57,221 nucleotides of DNA from Micrococcaceae bacterium. GTDB taxonomy: Bacteria > Actinomycetota > Actinomycetes > Actinomycetales > Micrococcaceae. The stretch lies in NCBI GenBank assembly GCA_013393415.1, contig JABXHI010000044.1, forward strand, positions 1 through 57,221, written 5' to 3'. The notes under the pieces were generated by a model. That model had not been told where the DNA came from. It was given only the letters and a program-made list of their open reading frames with translations, and searched no databases. Numbering within the stretch: the first letter of the stretch is position 1; each line of letters opens with the position of its first letter. Below are positions 34,157 through 42,910 of this stretch, piece by piece. The translations under genes were made by a program, and so were the position numbers.

Positions 34157-35263
34157 ATGGATTCTTCTGCTGTCTACCCACGTGCTGTGCTCAACAAGCT
34201 GCCCGCCTACCAGGCAGGCAAACCACCGGTGGAAACGCCCGGACTGACCCCTTATAAACTCGCCTCCAACGAAAACCCGTATGCGCCTATCAAGGCTGCA
34301 ACGGATGCGATCGTGACAGCTGCCACCGCCACAACCGTTCAGCGGTACCCGGAAACCACGTATGCTGACCTGCGTCACCTGATCGGCGAAACCTATGATG
34401 TGCCGGTCGACGATGTCACCGTGGGTGCTGGTTCGCTGGGTATCTTCACCGCTCTGGTGCAAACCTTCGCCGGCACAGGCGAAGACGGGGTTGAGGATGA
34501 AGTCATCATCCCGTGGCGTTCGTTCGAGGCCTACCCAATCGTCATCCGTAGCGCGGGAGCCAGCGACATCCAAGTGCCGCTGTTGGACAACGGCACACAC
34601 GACTTAGAATCCATGTTGTCGTCTATTAACGATCGCACCCGCATGATCGTGCTGTGCACGCCAAATAATCCAACCGGCACCGTGCTCACCGACCAAGCTG
34701 TGCGAGACTTCTTGGAGCGCGTCCCAGAGCACATTCTGGTGGTTATTGATGGGGCTTACCTCGAATTCGTCCGCCGAGATGGCGTCGACAACTACCTGGA
34801 TTTCTACCGTGAGTATCCCAATGTTGCGGTCCTTCGAACGTTTTCTAAGGCGCATGGCTTGGCGAATCTGCGGGTTGGATATGCTGTTGCGCCGCCACAA
34901 ATTGCTCGACCATTGAACACTGTGCTCTCTGCTTTTCCTACTTCGACTCTGAGTGCTCAGGCGGCCTACGCCTCCCTCTCAAATTTGGACGAAGTCTTGG
35001 ACAACACCGAAAAAGTGGTGTTCGAACGACACCGCGTGTGGAAGGCCCTTGACGAGCTGGGATACCAGCCGCCGGTCACCGAAGCGAATTTTGTGTGGCT
35101 GCCGCTGGGCGACAAGGCAGAAGCATTTTCCGACGCCTGTGACGCGCGAGCGTTATCAGTGCGCGCTTTCGCGCCAGAGGGTGTGCGGGTTTCCATTGGC
35201 GAAGTCGAAGCCAATGATCGGTTGATCCAGGTGGCAACCGAATTCGCACAACAGCACCTCTAA
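34157..35263 (+). CDS. hisC: Histidinol-phosphate/aromatic aminotransferase
   Basis: The 368-residue PLP enzyme transfers an amino group between glutamate and imidazole-acetol phosphate or aromatic oxo acids. KLASNENPYAP near residue 32, CTPNNPTGTVL, and FSKAHGLANLRVGYA with the PLP lysine near residue 232 are diagnostic. It stands apart from other his genes, so an aromatic-aminotransferase role (Pat-like) is a real alternative. The stop lies one base from the convergent DadA stop without a visible terminator. Confidence 0.85.
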   Translation: MDSSAVYPRAVLNKLPAYQAGKPPVETPGLTPYKLASNENPYAPIKAATDAIVTAATATTVQRYPETTYADLRHLIGETYDVPVDDVTVGAGSLGIFTALVQTFAGTGEDGVEDEVIIPWRSFEAYPIVIRSAGASDIQVPLLDNGTHDLESMLSSINDRTRMIVLCTPNNPTGTVLTDQAVRDFLERVPEHILVVIDGAYLEFVRRDGVDNYLDFYREYPNVAVLRTFSKAHGLANLRVGYAVAPPQIARPLNTVLSAFPTSTLSAQAAYASLSNLDEVLDNTEKVVFERHRVWKALDELGYQPPVTEANFVWLPLGDKAEAFSDACDARALSVRAFAPEGVRVSIGEVEANDRLIQVATEFAQQHL

Positions 35264-35264
35264 C

Positions 35265-36524
35265 TCAGAGCGCGAATGGTTTCATATCGATCTGCGAACC
35301 GGCGACCACACCCGGTTTGCCTTCGACCATTGACACTACGACTTCGGCGGTGACCGGTCCCAACGAGAGTCCGTGCATGTTGTGACCGGTGGCCACAATG
35401 ACATTCGGGTGCGCTTTGAGTGGCGAAATGATTGGGAGCCCAGTTGGCGTCATCGGACGAGGCCCGGTCCATTCATCAAAACGCGGCTTGCCGTCAATGC
35501 CCTGTATGAATGCCGAGGCTTGGGATGCCAGGTGGTCCACGCGTTGTGCGGAAAATTCTTCGATCTGGCTCGAGAAGTCCATCAAGCCCACGACCCGCAG
35601 TTCGCCAGACATCGGGACACCAAGTGTTTTTCGATCAATTGAGGCCAGCAGGTAGCCCGGCAGCCGGTCTGGTTGCACGTGATAGGAATACCCGGTGCCC
35701 GGCGTGACATATGCGGGGCGGATGCCCGCAAGCCCCTCGATTTTAGATGTGGTCCACGCGCCGGTGGCCACGATTGCCTTATCGAAACCGCTTGTGATGT
35801 CGCCAGCTGGAGTGCGCAGCGTGGCGCTGTTGTTGTCGATGCCCACAAGCTCGGTCTGTTCGTGAATCTGCGTCCCCAGCTCGAGCAGTTTCTCATGGAG
35901 CTCATCAACGAAGAGGCGCGGATCGATATAGCGTTCGGTATGCGCGACATAGCCAGCACGAACGCGCTTGGCTAACACGGACTCAAAATCATGTAGATCG
36001 CCGTCCAACATGATTTGGCCCGGACGCTCAGTGCCGAACAGATCTGCGCGCTGTACCTGCTTGTCCCGGAACTTCTGCAACTCGTCAACAGAGGCACTGT
36101 TGTTCAAGAAGCCGTACCCACCGCCGTCCAGCGAGATGCCGTCCTGATGGTATGAGTCAAAAGCTGCGAATGCGCCCCGAACTAACTGATCGAGGTTGCG
36201 AGTGTTCTGACGCACCTTGGCCGGCATGGTGTTGTACATAAACCCCGCGCCAAAAGCAGACAGTAGCGGCATTGCCGCGGGAGCAATGTTGAGATAGTGG
36301 CGTCGCGAGGTGACGCCCTTGAAGATCTCGGTGAGCTGTTCTGGTTCAGGCATCGGGGTGACTTGAATCGGGGTAATTTCGCCAGCGTTACCGCGAGCGG
36401 CTCCCGAGCCCACCTCGTCTTTGTCGATCAGTGTAACGCGATGACCTGCTCGTGCCAATGAATATGCGGTACACAGGCCGATCAGCCCTGCACCCGCAAT
36501 GAGCACATCTTGTGAAGCCGTCAT
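35265..36524 (-). CDS. dadA: FAD-dependent D-amino-acid dehydrogenase (DadA-like)
   Basis: The 419-residue flavoprotein starts with the FAD-binding fold LIAGAGLIGLCTAYSLARAG and GSGAARGNAGEITP. The DAO family end is RPMTPTGLPIISPLKAHPN then ATGHNMHGLSLGP. It should oxidise D-amino acids (or a secondary amine such as proline) to oxo acids, passing electrons to the respiratory chain. No alanine racemase is next to it. The ATG 36522-36524 is preceded by GAAAGGAA. Related sarcosine/glycine oxidases cannot be ruled out. Confidence 0.85.
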   Translation of the reverse strand: MTASQDVLIAGAGLIGLCTAYSLARAGHRVTLIDKDEVGSGAARGNAGEITPIQVTPMPEPEQLTEIFKGVTSRRHYLNIAPAAMPLLSAFGAGFMYNTMPAKVRQNTRNLDQLVRGAFAAFDSYHQDGISLDGGGYGFLNNSASVDELQKFRDKQVQRADLFGTERPGQIMLDGDLHDFESVLAKRVRAGYVAHTERYIDPRLFVDELHEKLLELGTQIHEQTELVGIDNNSATLRTPAGDITSGFDKAIVATGAWTTSKIEGLAGIRPAYVTPGTGYSYHVQPDRLPGYLLASIDRKTLGVPMSGELRVVGLMDFSSQIEEFSAQRVDHLASQASAFIQGIDGKPRFDEWTGPRPMTPTGLPIISPLKAHPNVIVATGHNMHGLSLGPVTAEVVVSMVEGKPGVVAGSQIDMKPFAL

Positions 36525-36980
36525 TGTGTATTCCTTTCACTTCAGGAAAAGCAACAGTCGCCCAAGTCTACAAAGAAGCTCCGGTCGTTGACGACAGGTC
36601 GATCGGTGAGCGAAACGCCGTTTCGACTGAAATGTTAAGCATGACTTATCTCACGCTTCAACGGTGTCGCCCACAGTACTCGAATACTGGAGAAATTCCA
36701 TGAATTTTTCGAGTCGGTTGCAACTCGGTGGTCATGCATTGGCTCGGTGGCAGTGAAGTGGTCGATGCCGCGTATTTCTGCGCTAAATACACGCCTGACC
36801 AGCCTGCGACTTCACCGTATAACAACCTGCACATATGTGCAGTCTTGGATGTGTAGAATGTGTGTGATGAGCCTCACCGACGCCCGCCACCATTGGGTAC
36901 GATGAAGGTAAGTTACGAACATTTCGTTGCGTTTTCATACCCCAAGACGCAGCGTTCCTCTCTCACCAGGAGAATTGCAT
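36525..36980. promoter_or_regulatory. Long divergent control region with a perfect 16-base palindrome
   Basis: This stretch of about 455 bases holds no convincing gene. CTGCACATATGTGCAG at 36827-36842 is a perfect palindrome. TAGAAT (36854-36859) could be a -10 box for the 2-oxoacid dehydrogenase operon, placing the palindrome over the -35 region. A GntR-, TetR- or XRE-type repressor site is plausible. The ribosome site AGGAGA lies just before the E1-alpha ATG at 36981. Confidence 0.5.
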
Positions 36981-38129
36981 ATGTCTACAATTTCTTCGCC
37001 TACCGGGCACCAATTGCCCGAAGAAGCCATCGGCGTGCTGTCTGCCGATGGATACATCGATCCGACCGACAGCGCCAAAGATTTTCTTGACGATGCCACC
37101 GCAATTGACCACGAGCGGGTGGCCGAAATGTATCGCCTTATGGCCAACACCCGTCGTATTGACCAAGAGGGTGTCCATCTCCAACGCCAGGGCCAGCTCG
37201 TGCTGTGGACTCCATCGCTGGGGCAAGAAGCCGCACAAGCCGGGGCCGTCACCGCACTAGAAGACCGCGACTGGATCTTTCCGACCTACCGTGAACACGT
37301 CATGGCACGCGGCCGTGGTATCCCCGACAAAAACGTATTCGATTTCTTCCGCGGCGCAGTTCATGCCGGGTGGAATCCCAATGACTACAACATGCAGCCC
37401 TACACCGTCGTGCTCGCAGCACAGGTGCCACACGCCGCAGGGTTCGGCTGGGGCATTGCCCAGCAACAACGTGGCTGGACTGATGCTCGCCGCGCAGCAG
37501 AAGGCCGCGTCGCCATTGCTTGTTTCGGGGATGGCGCATCGACCCAAGGTGGCATCCACGAAGCGATGGTCTTTGCTGCCTCATTCGATGCCCCCGTGGT
37601 GTTCTTTGTTCAGAACAACTACTGGGCTATTTCCACCCCGTTTGAAGTCCAGTCCAAGGTGCCGTTGTTCAAACGTGCCGAAGGCTATGGTTTTGACGGC
37701 TTCGCTGTCGATGGCAACGACCCGATCGCCACCGCTGCCGTAATGGACCGCGCTGTTGACCACGCACGTCGTGGCGGGGGACCGGTACTGGTGGAGGCAC
37801 ACACGTACCGTATGGGCGCCCACACCACCGCCGATGATCCGACGAAATACCGCACCAGCGAAGAAGAAAAGCAGTACGCGCAAGCCGACCCGATGGTGCG
37901 CACCGAACAGTACCTGCGTCGTCGTTTTGACTACACGGATGCATTCTTCGATGAGGTCGAAGCACAAGGCGAACAGCTCGCCGCCAGCCTGCGCGAAAAT
38001 ATCGTTGATGCTGACGATACGGTCTCACTGCGCGAGAAATTCGATCTCGTCTACGCCGAAGAACACTCGCTCGTGGCAACACAATCGGCAGCATACGACC
38101 GCTGGATGGAAGACGAGCAAGCATCATGA
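36981..38129 (+). CDS. pdhA: 2-oxoacid dehydrogenase E1 alpha subunit (pyruvate or branched-chain)
   Basis: The 382-residue subunit of the alpha2beta2 E1 component decarboxylates a 2-oxo acid on ThDP. The cofactor motif is ACFGDGASTQGGIHEAMVFA, ending QNNYWAIS near residue 220. TYRMGAHTTADDPTKYR is the phosphorylation-loop region. ATG 36981 is preferred for its ribosome site. The stop overlaps the E1-beta start (ATGA). Substrate choice between pyruvate, branched-chain oxo acids and acetoin cannot be settled by eye; no E3 gene is in the cluster. Confidence 0.87.
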   Translation: MSTISSPTGHQLPEEAIGVLSADGYIDPTDSAKDFLDDATAIDHERVAEMYRLMANTRRIDQEGVHLQRQGQLVLWTPSLGQEAAQAGAVTALEDRDWIFPTYREHVMARGRGIPDKNVFDFFRGAVHAGWNPNDYNMQPYTVVLAAQVPHAAGFGWGIAQQQRGWTDARRAAEGRVAIACFGDGASTQGGIHEAMVFAASFDAPVVFFVQNNYWAISTPFEVQSKVPLFKRAEGYGFDGFAVDGNDPIATAAVMDRAVDHARRGGGPVLVEAHTYRMGAHTTADDPTKYRTSEEEKQYAQADPMVRTEQYLRRRFDYTDAFFDEVEAQGEQLAASLRENIVDADDTVSLREKFDLVYAEEHSLVATQSAAYDRWMEDEQAS

Positions 38130-39133
38130 CCACCGTATTTGAAGAGACCTCAACAGGAACCAAAACACTGACCATCGGCCAAGCGGTCAACCGTGCGCTA
38201 GCTGATGAGCTTGCCGCCGATGAGCGGGTGCTGATCCAAGGTGAGGACATCGGTGCGCTGGGTGGCGTGTATCGCGTCACCGAAGGTTTGGCCGCCCGCT
38301 TCGGCTCAGACCGTGTTGTGGATGCGCCACTGGGCGAAGCCGGCATTGTAGGCACGTCGATCGGGCTAGCTCAGGCCGGGTTCATTCCGGTCGCCGAGAT
38401 CCAGTTCGACGGCTTCGTCTATCCGGCGTTTGACCAGATCGTCTCCCAGCTGGCCAAGATGCACTCGCGTTTCCGTGGCGCCCAGCAATTTCCGGTGACC
38501 ATTCGCCTGCCATACGGGGGCGGTATCGGTTCCGTCGAGCACCACAGCGAATCGCCAGAAGCCTACTTCGCGCACACGGCGGGGCTCAAAGTCGTCACGT
38601 ACTCCAATGCGCACGATGCGTACTGGGTGACTCGCGCTGCAATTCGTTCTGCAGATCCCGTCATGTTGCTCGAGCCGAAGAAGCACTATTTCGTCCGCGG
38701 GGAAGTCGACTTCGACGCGCAAACTAAGGATCCTTTCGCGACCGTTGAAGCTCGTCCTGGTACCGATGGCACCCTGCTGGCCTGGGGGCCACAGGTTTCC
38801 ACCGCATTGGCTGCGGCTGAAGCTGGCGTTGAAGATGGCTACGATCTGCAAGTGTTGGATATCCGCGGACTCTCACCGCTGGATATGGCAACCATTGCCG
38901 AGGCGGTCAAGACCACGGGTCGCGCTGTGATCGTGCACGAATCGTCGACGTTCGTCGGTTTCGGTGCAGAAATTTCTGCAGGACTGATGGAACACGCGTT
39001 TTTGAGCTTAGAAGCTCCGGTGCAGCGGGTAGGCGGCTACCACATGCCGTATCCGCCATCGCGGTTAGAACAGGATTATCTCCCCTCGGTAGATCGTATC
39101 CTGGACGCCGTCGATGAAACCTTCACCTACTAA
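38126..39133 (+). CDS. pdhB: 2-oxoacid dehydrogenase E1 beta subunit
   Basis: The 335-residue transketolase-like subunit pairs with E1 alpha. GEDIGALGGVYRVTEGL near residue 41, the catalytic region DAPLGEAGIVGTSIGLA, and RLPYGGGIGSVEHHSESPEA are family hallmarks. The C-terminal domain ends with GYHMPYPPSRLEQDYLP. The start overlaps the E1-alpha stop by four bases, ensuring equal expression. It is followed after 20 bases by the E2 gene. Confidence 0.92.
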   Translation: MTTVFEETSTGTKTLTIGQAVNRALADELAADERVLIQGEDIGALGGVYRVTEGLAARFGSDRVVDAPLGEAGIVGTSIGLAQAGFIPVAEIQFDGFVYPAFDQIVSQLAKMHSRFRGAQQFPVTIRLPYGGGIGSVEHHSESPEAYFAHTAGLKVVTYSNAHDAYWVTRAAIRSADPVMLLEPKKHYFVRGEVDFDAQTKDPFATVEARPGTDGTLLAWGPQVSTALAAAEAGVEDGYDLQVLDIRGLSPLDMATIAEAVKTTGRAVIVHESSTFVGFGAEISAGLMEHAFLSLEAPVQRVGGYHMPYPPSRLEQDYLPSVDRILDAVDETFTY

Positions 39134-39153
39134 ACGTTGCGCAAGGAGACCAC

Positions 39154-40446
39154 ATGAAGATTTTTACCCTGCCCGACGTGGGCGAAGGGCTCACCGAAGC
39201 AGACATTGCCAACTGGATGGTTCAGGTCGGCGATAGCGTGACCGTCAACCAAGTCATCGCCGAAATTGAAACCGCAAAATCGCTCGTCGAAATCCCCAGT
39301 CCCTGGGTCGGCGAGGTGAAAGAACTCTATGCGCAAGTTGGTGACACCGTACACGTCGGTGACAACTTCATCGCTATTCAGGTCACGTCTTCCGCTGACG
39401 AAGAAGAAGCATCCCAAGCACCGCTCGTGGGATCGGGGCCCAAGGACGATACACCGGGCACACGTCGTCGCCGACGCCGCCCCACTGCACCAGCTGAAAC
39501 TGAAATACCAGTCGAGCCCGAAACTCCTGTGGAGCCTGAGCCCGAGCCGGCGCCCACACCGGCGGCGAAGAGCGACTTATTTACCAAGGTCTTAGCAAAA
39601 CCACCGGTTCGGAAATTGGCCAAGGACAACGGTCTGGACCTGACATCCATTACCCCCACCGGCGAGCACGGTGAGGTGACGCGTGCCGATGTGCACGCTG
39701 TCCTTCGGGATGCCACCCCAACGGCACAAGCAACCCCATCGGCGGCGACATCTGAGGGACAATCGGAGACCATCAAGGTGACCGGCGTCAGAAAAGCCAC
39801 CGCCAAAGCGGTGACCGAATCCTACACCTCGGCGCCACACATCTCGGTGTTCCGCCAGATCGATGCAACCCGAACCATGGAATACCTGCAGACCTTGAAG
39901 AAGCACCCCCGCTTCGAACACGTGAAGGTGTCACCACTGCTGGTTCTTTCCATGGCCGTGGCACAGGCTGCGAAGAACACTCCGGAAGCCAATGCCACCT
40001 GGCACGGTGACAGCTACACGCTGCACCACCACGTCAATCTCGGCTTGGCAGCCGCTACGGAGCGTGGATTGCTCGTCCCGAATATCAAAAACGCTCACGA
40101 GCTGAATCAATTGGGCATGGCCGAAGCGATTCAGGAGCTGACACAGCGAGCTCGGGATGGCAAAACCCAACCGAACGAACTCGCCGATGGCACCATTACC
40201 ATCACCAATGTCGGTGTGCTCGGTCTCGATACCGGTACCCCGATCCTCAATCCGGGTGAATCCGCCATTATCGCGTTCGGTGCAATCAAACAACAGCCGT
40301 GGGTCGTTGACGGCAAGATCGAACCGCGCTGGGTTACCACCCTGGGCGGCTCATTCGATCATCGGATTGTTGATGGGTCTGAGGCGGGTGCCTTTCTGGC
40401 AGATGTGGCAGCTATCCTGGAGGAGCCAGCCCTATTGATCAGCTAA
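39154..40446 (+). CDS. pdhC: Dihydrolipoamide acyltransferase E2 component
   Basis: The 430-residue core subunit has one lipoyl domain with lipoylated K42 (EIETAKSLVEIPSP), then a linker rich in R, P and E (RRRRRRPTAPAE region). An E3/E1-binding domain (VRKLAKDNGLDLTSITPTGE) near residue 150 follows. The C-terminal catalytic domain has the active site GSFDHRIVDGSEAG. It transfers the acyl group from lipoamide to CoA. ATG 39154 follows AAGGAG. A single lipoyl domain is usual for branched-chain or Gram-positive-type complexes. Confidence 0.92.
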   Translation: MKIFTLPDVGEGLTEADIANWMVQVGDSVTVNQVIAEIETAKSLVEIPSPWVGEVKELYAQVGDTVHVGDNFIAIQVTSSADEEEASQAPLVGSGPKDDTPGTRRRRRRPTAPAETEIPVEPETPVEPEPEPAPTPAAKSDLFTKVLAKPPVRKLAKDNGLDLTSITPTGEHGEVTRADVHAVLRDATPTAQATPSAATSEGQSETIKVTGVRKATAKAVTESYTSAPHISVFRQIDATRTMEYLQTLKKHPRFEHVKVSPLLVLSMAVAQAAKNTPEANATWHGDSYTLHHHVNLGLAAATERGLLVPNIKNAHELNQLGMAEAIQELTQRARDGKTQPNELADGTITITNVGVLGLDTGTPILNPGESAIIAFGAIKQQPWVVDGKIEPRWVTTLGGSFDHRIVDGSEAGAFLADVAAILEEPALLIS

Positions 40447-40463
40447 CAGTGGAGTGATTGACC

Positions 40464-41264
40464 TTGGCCAACCCGCACATTGCAGTGATCCGACTGACCG
40501 AATCCGGTTCCTTCGACCCAGACGTCCGCGACACTCTGATCGTGGGGCCCGGCATGGGCACATCGGTCAACGGGTTGTTCACCGAAATGGCCCAATACTT
40601 GACGCATCGGTTTCAAGTCATTGGCATCGACCTGCCAGGCCACGGTCAATCACCCGCCCGCCACGAGGCGATTTCTATTGCAGAGCTCGCCGACGCGGTC
40701 AGCGAGCTGGTCAGAAATCTTCGCCACACCGGCACCATCCGGGGTGAATCGAAAGTCTATTTCGCAGGCTTGTCGATCTCCGGCCAGATCGCACTGGAAC
40801 TAGCGATAGAACACGCTGACGTCTTTGACGGCATCGCGGTGATGGCCTCTGCGCCGAAAATCGGGACCGCCGAAGATTGGGCGGAGCGAGCCCAGGTCAC
40901 CAGAACCTCGGGAACCCAATCCATGGTGGAGAGTTCGGCTTCCCTGTGGGTCTCCGATACCTTCCAGGATGACACCAAACTTGAAGTGCAAAAACAGGCG
41001 CTGAAATCTGCCGACGATCAAAGTTATGCGGCACTGTGCGAAGCGCTCGGCAACTATGATGCCGGCGCACGGCTCCACGAGATTAGTCTGCCACTGTTCA
41101 CCGTGGCTGGAGGCCAAGACCAGATGTGTACCGTGGCCGACGCCGAACACATTGCTTCGACAGTCCATGAGGGAACCACCGCTGTCATAGAAAATGCGGC
41201 CCATCTGTTGCCGTTAGAGCAGCCACAACAGTTAGCGGCACTGTTGGACAAGAACCTGGCGTAA
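40464..41264 (+). CDS. Alpha/beta-hydrolase of the 2-oxoacid dehydrogenase operon
   Basis: The ~266-residue hydrolase begins with an oxyanion region (VGPGMGTSVNG) and GIDLPGHGQS. The nucleophile elbow is FAGLSISGQ (Ser near 108), an acidic region is AGGQDQMC, and the His is in NAAHLLPLEQP. It resembles PcaD-type lactonases and the AcoC-like proteins of acetoin operons. The start is TTG: 40458 lies too close to GGAG, so TTG 40464 (spacing 9) is preferred. It is fourth in the operon, ending at a strong terminator. The substrate is unknown. Confidence 0.78.
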   Translation: MANPHIAVIRLTESGSFDPDVRDTLIVGPGMGTSVNGLFTEMAQYLTHRFQVIGIDLPGHGQSPARHEAISIAELADAVSELVRNLRHTGTIRGESKVYFAGLSISGQIALELAIEHADVFDGIAVMASAPKIGTAEDWAERAQVTRTSGTQSMVESSASLWVSDTFQDDTKLEVQKQALKSADDQSYAALCEALGNYDAGARLHEISLPLFTVAGGQDQMCTVADAEHIASTVHEGTTAVIENAAHLLPLEQPQQLAALLDKNLA

Positions 41265-41286
41265 GCCGGCGGTGCGTAACCGAAAC

Positions 41287-41318
41287 AATGGGTGGCGACT
41301 CGTAAGTCGCCACCCATT
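41287..41318. terminator. Strong hairpin terminator closing the E1-E2-hydrolase operon
   Basis: AATGGGTGGCGACT pairs perfectly with AGTCGCCACCCATT around CGTA. It separates the operon from the leftward zinc-ribbon gene. Confidence 0.93.
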
Positions 41319-41335
41319 CATCTCGGATCTAGAAA

Positions 41336-41572
41336 CTATGAGACTCGATCAGTTGCTTGAGATTGTCCTGCTTTTCGAGCGCAGTTCGCGCAGCAGTATA
41401 TCTGCTCAGCGTCTTCTACGCCGTGCCCGATGATCTTGGTGCCACAGTGGGCACACTGCGGAGCCATACCGGCGATGGCGCATTCAAAACTGTCGAACAC
41501 GCCGGTCGAATTTTGGTGAGTAATTTCAAATACTTTGTCGTACTCATTGCCGCATACATCACATGTTGCCAT
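41336..41572 (-). CDS. Small Cys-rich zinc-ribbon protein
   Basis: The 78-residue protein has three Cys pairs: CDVC at residues 4-7, CAHC near 40 and CCANC near 57, plus a lone Cys in SFECAIAG. The pattern suggests one or two zinc knuckles. The ATCDVCGNEYDKVFEI opening is common in actinobacterial small zinc-ribbon proteins of unknown function. It may be co-transcribed with the upstream CBS-domain gene, which ends 31 bases before it. Confidence 0.75.
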   Translation of the reverse strand: MATCDVCGNEYDKVFEITHQNSTGVFDSFECAIAGMAPQCAHCGTKIIGHGVEDAEQIYCCANCARKAGQSQATDRVS

Positions 41573-41603
41573 GGCGGCACCTCCAATGTGGGTCAGAAAT
41601 CGC

Positions 41604-42017
41604 TTAGCTGGAAATCAGTTCAACGAGGTCGCCGACCTTGTCATCAGAAATGGAGCGCGCGATATCCGCTTGTGCCACCATCCCGATGAGCTCAGCGCCG
41701 TCGATGACTGGTAGACGACGAACCTTGTGCTGCTTCATGGTCGCAATGGCATCGTCGATGGAATCGTCGGCACCGATGGTTACTGGTTTTTCTTCGCCGA
41801 ATTCGCCGGCTGTCATGGTGTCTGGGTTGCCGCCTTTTGCAACGCATCCGAGCACGATATCGCGGTCGGTTAACATGCCCTTGAGGCGGTCATCCTCACC
41901 GCAAATAGGCATGGCGCCAACTTCGAGATCACGAAGTTTCTGTGCGGCCTGAGTAATGGTGTCTTTTTCTCCAATGCACTCGGCAGTTGGAGTCATGATT
42001 TCACGTGCGGTCGTCAT
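41604..42017 (-). CDS. Tandem CBS-domain protein
   Basis: The 137-residue protein consists of two CBS motifs (about 4-60 and 74-130; GAMPICGEDDRLKGMLTDRD and VRRLPVIDGAELIGMVAQAD). Paired CBS domains bind adenosine nucleotides and work as energy or redox sensors. Stand-alone proteins of this kind are often induced by hypoxia or stress in actinobacteria (Hrp1-like). The ATG 42015-42017 follows GGAGGAAA. Confidence 0.9.
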   Translation of the reverse strand: MTTAREIMTPTAECIGEKDTITQAAQKLRDLEVGAMPICGEDDRLKGMLTDRDIVLGCVAKGGNPDTMTAGEFGEEKPVTIGADDSIDDAIATMKQHKVRRLPVIDGAELIGMVAQADIARSISDDKVGDLVELISS

Positions 42018-42382
42018 GGTTTCCTCCTAAAAATGGGGAGTTCCGACACTTTCAACGCTGGCACTTTGAGCCAACTCAGGTCAAGGTTTCTGAGCGCAGG
42101 TCGCAACGCTTTTCTCGCAGGTTCTCGGTTGCCTCACGTCCCATAAGGCACGTCACGATCACAGGCTTTACCGGAACGTATACGTGGTGACAGAACAATT
42201 CGCGAATCTTTGAATTTGCCGGTAAAAGATGCGGTTCCTTGTTTTCGGGAGTCACAGCGGTATAGTGTCGAAAGCAGTATTTCATGGTCCCCTCAATGAT
42301 GTTGGCCTCCTGTGCCAAACGCGGACCATCTACATGGCTATATGCAAGAACAGCGTGGTGATGAAAGGTCGTGAGAGGACAC
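42018..42382. other. Intergenic region between CBS and lipoprotein genes
   Basis: About 365 bases. A minus-strand frame 42285-42076 (69 residues, MKYCFRHYTAVTPENKEPHL) has GAGGGG before its ATG, but unusual Cys/His/Arg composition and no recognised similarity, so I do not call it a gene. Divergent promoters are expected here; none was defined. Confidence 0.4.
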
Positions 42383-42910
42383 ATGAAACCCCAGAGATCC
42401 GCTTTCCGCCGGGTCATGCAATGGATTGTGGCGTGTGGGCTGACACTTGGCTTAGTTGGTTGTGGCGGGCACTACCCCGCGGATCCCGGTGACAGTCTCA
42501 ACAGAATAAGCGGCGGAACGCTTCGAGTTGGCATCTCGCATCAGCCTCCGTGGACCGACATCAGTTCTGGAGAAACAGACCCCGAGGGGATCGAAGTTCA
42601 ACTAATCGAAGACTATGCAGCCACCATCAACGCTGAAGTCGAATGGCAAGCAGGCGGAGAAGAAGAACTCATGACGCTGCTTTCCGGAAATGAACTCGAC
42701 CTCGTCATCGGTGGGCTCACGAGTCAATCACCGTGGTCATCTGATGCAGGCCTAACCACCTCGTTTGCCGAATCGATCGGCGTCGACGGGAGCACTACCC
42801 AGCACGTCATGGCGGTGCAGATGGGCGAGAATGCTTTCATGACGAGCCTCGAACGGTTCCTGTTAGACCAGAATATTGAGCAGCAAGTTCCGGAGGAGAT
42901 GCGTCCATGA
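42383..42910 (+). CDS. Lipoprotein with short family-3 solute-binding-like domain
   Basis: The 175-residue protein has a lipoprotein signal (RRVMQWIVACGLTLGLVGCG, lipobox LVGC near residue 26). The mature part matches the N-terminal lobe of amino-acid-binding proteins (GTLRVGISHQPPWTDI, GIEVQLIEDYAA, NELDLVIGGLT). It lacks most of the second lobe, being about 90 residues shorter than usual. The stop overlaps the CDF transporter start as ATGA. A surface-bound partner of the exporter is possible; ligand binding by half a domain is doubtful. Confidence 0.7.
   Translation: MKPQRSAFRRVMQWIVACGLTLGLVGCGGHYPADPGDSLNRISGGTLRVGISHQPPWTDISSGETDPEGIEVQLIEDYAATINAEVEWQAGGEEELMTLLSGNELDLVIGGLTSQSPWSSDAGLTTSFAESIGVDGSTTQHVMAVQMGENAFMTSLERFLLDQNIEQQVPEEMRP

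Noticed and set aside
39463..39560. Low-complexity repeat as a possible CRISPR or tandem array
   Set aside because: It is the Arg/Pro/Glu-rich linker of the E2 subunit, in frame and without regular repeat-spacer spacing.
42076..42285. Minus-strand frame of 69 codons between CBS and lipoprotein genes
   Set aside because: It has a fair ribosome site, but odd Cys/His/Arg-rich composition and no recognised similarity; kept only as a note in the intergenic entry.
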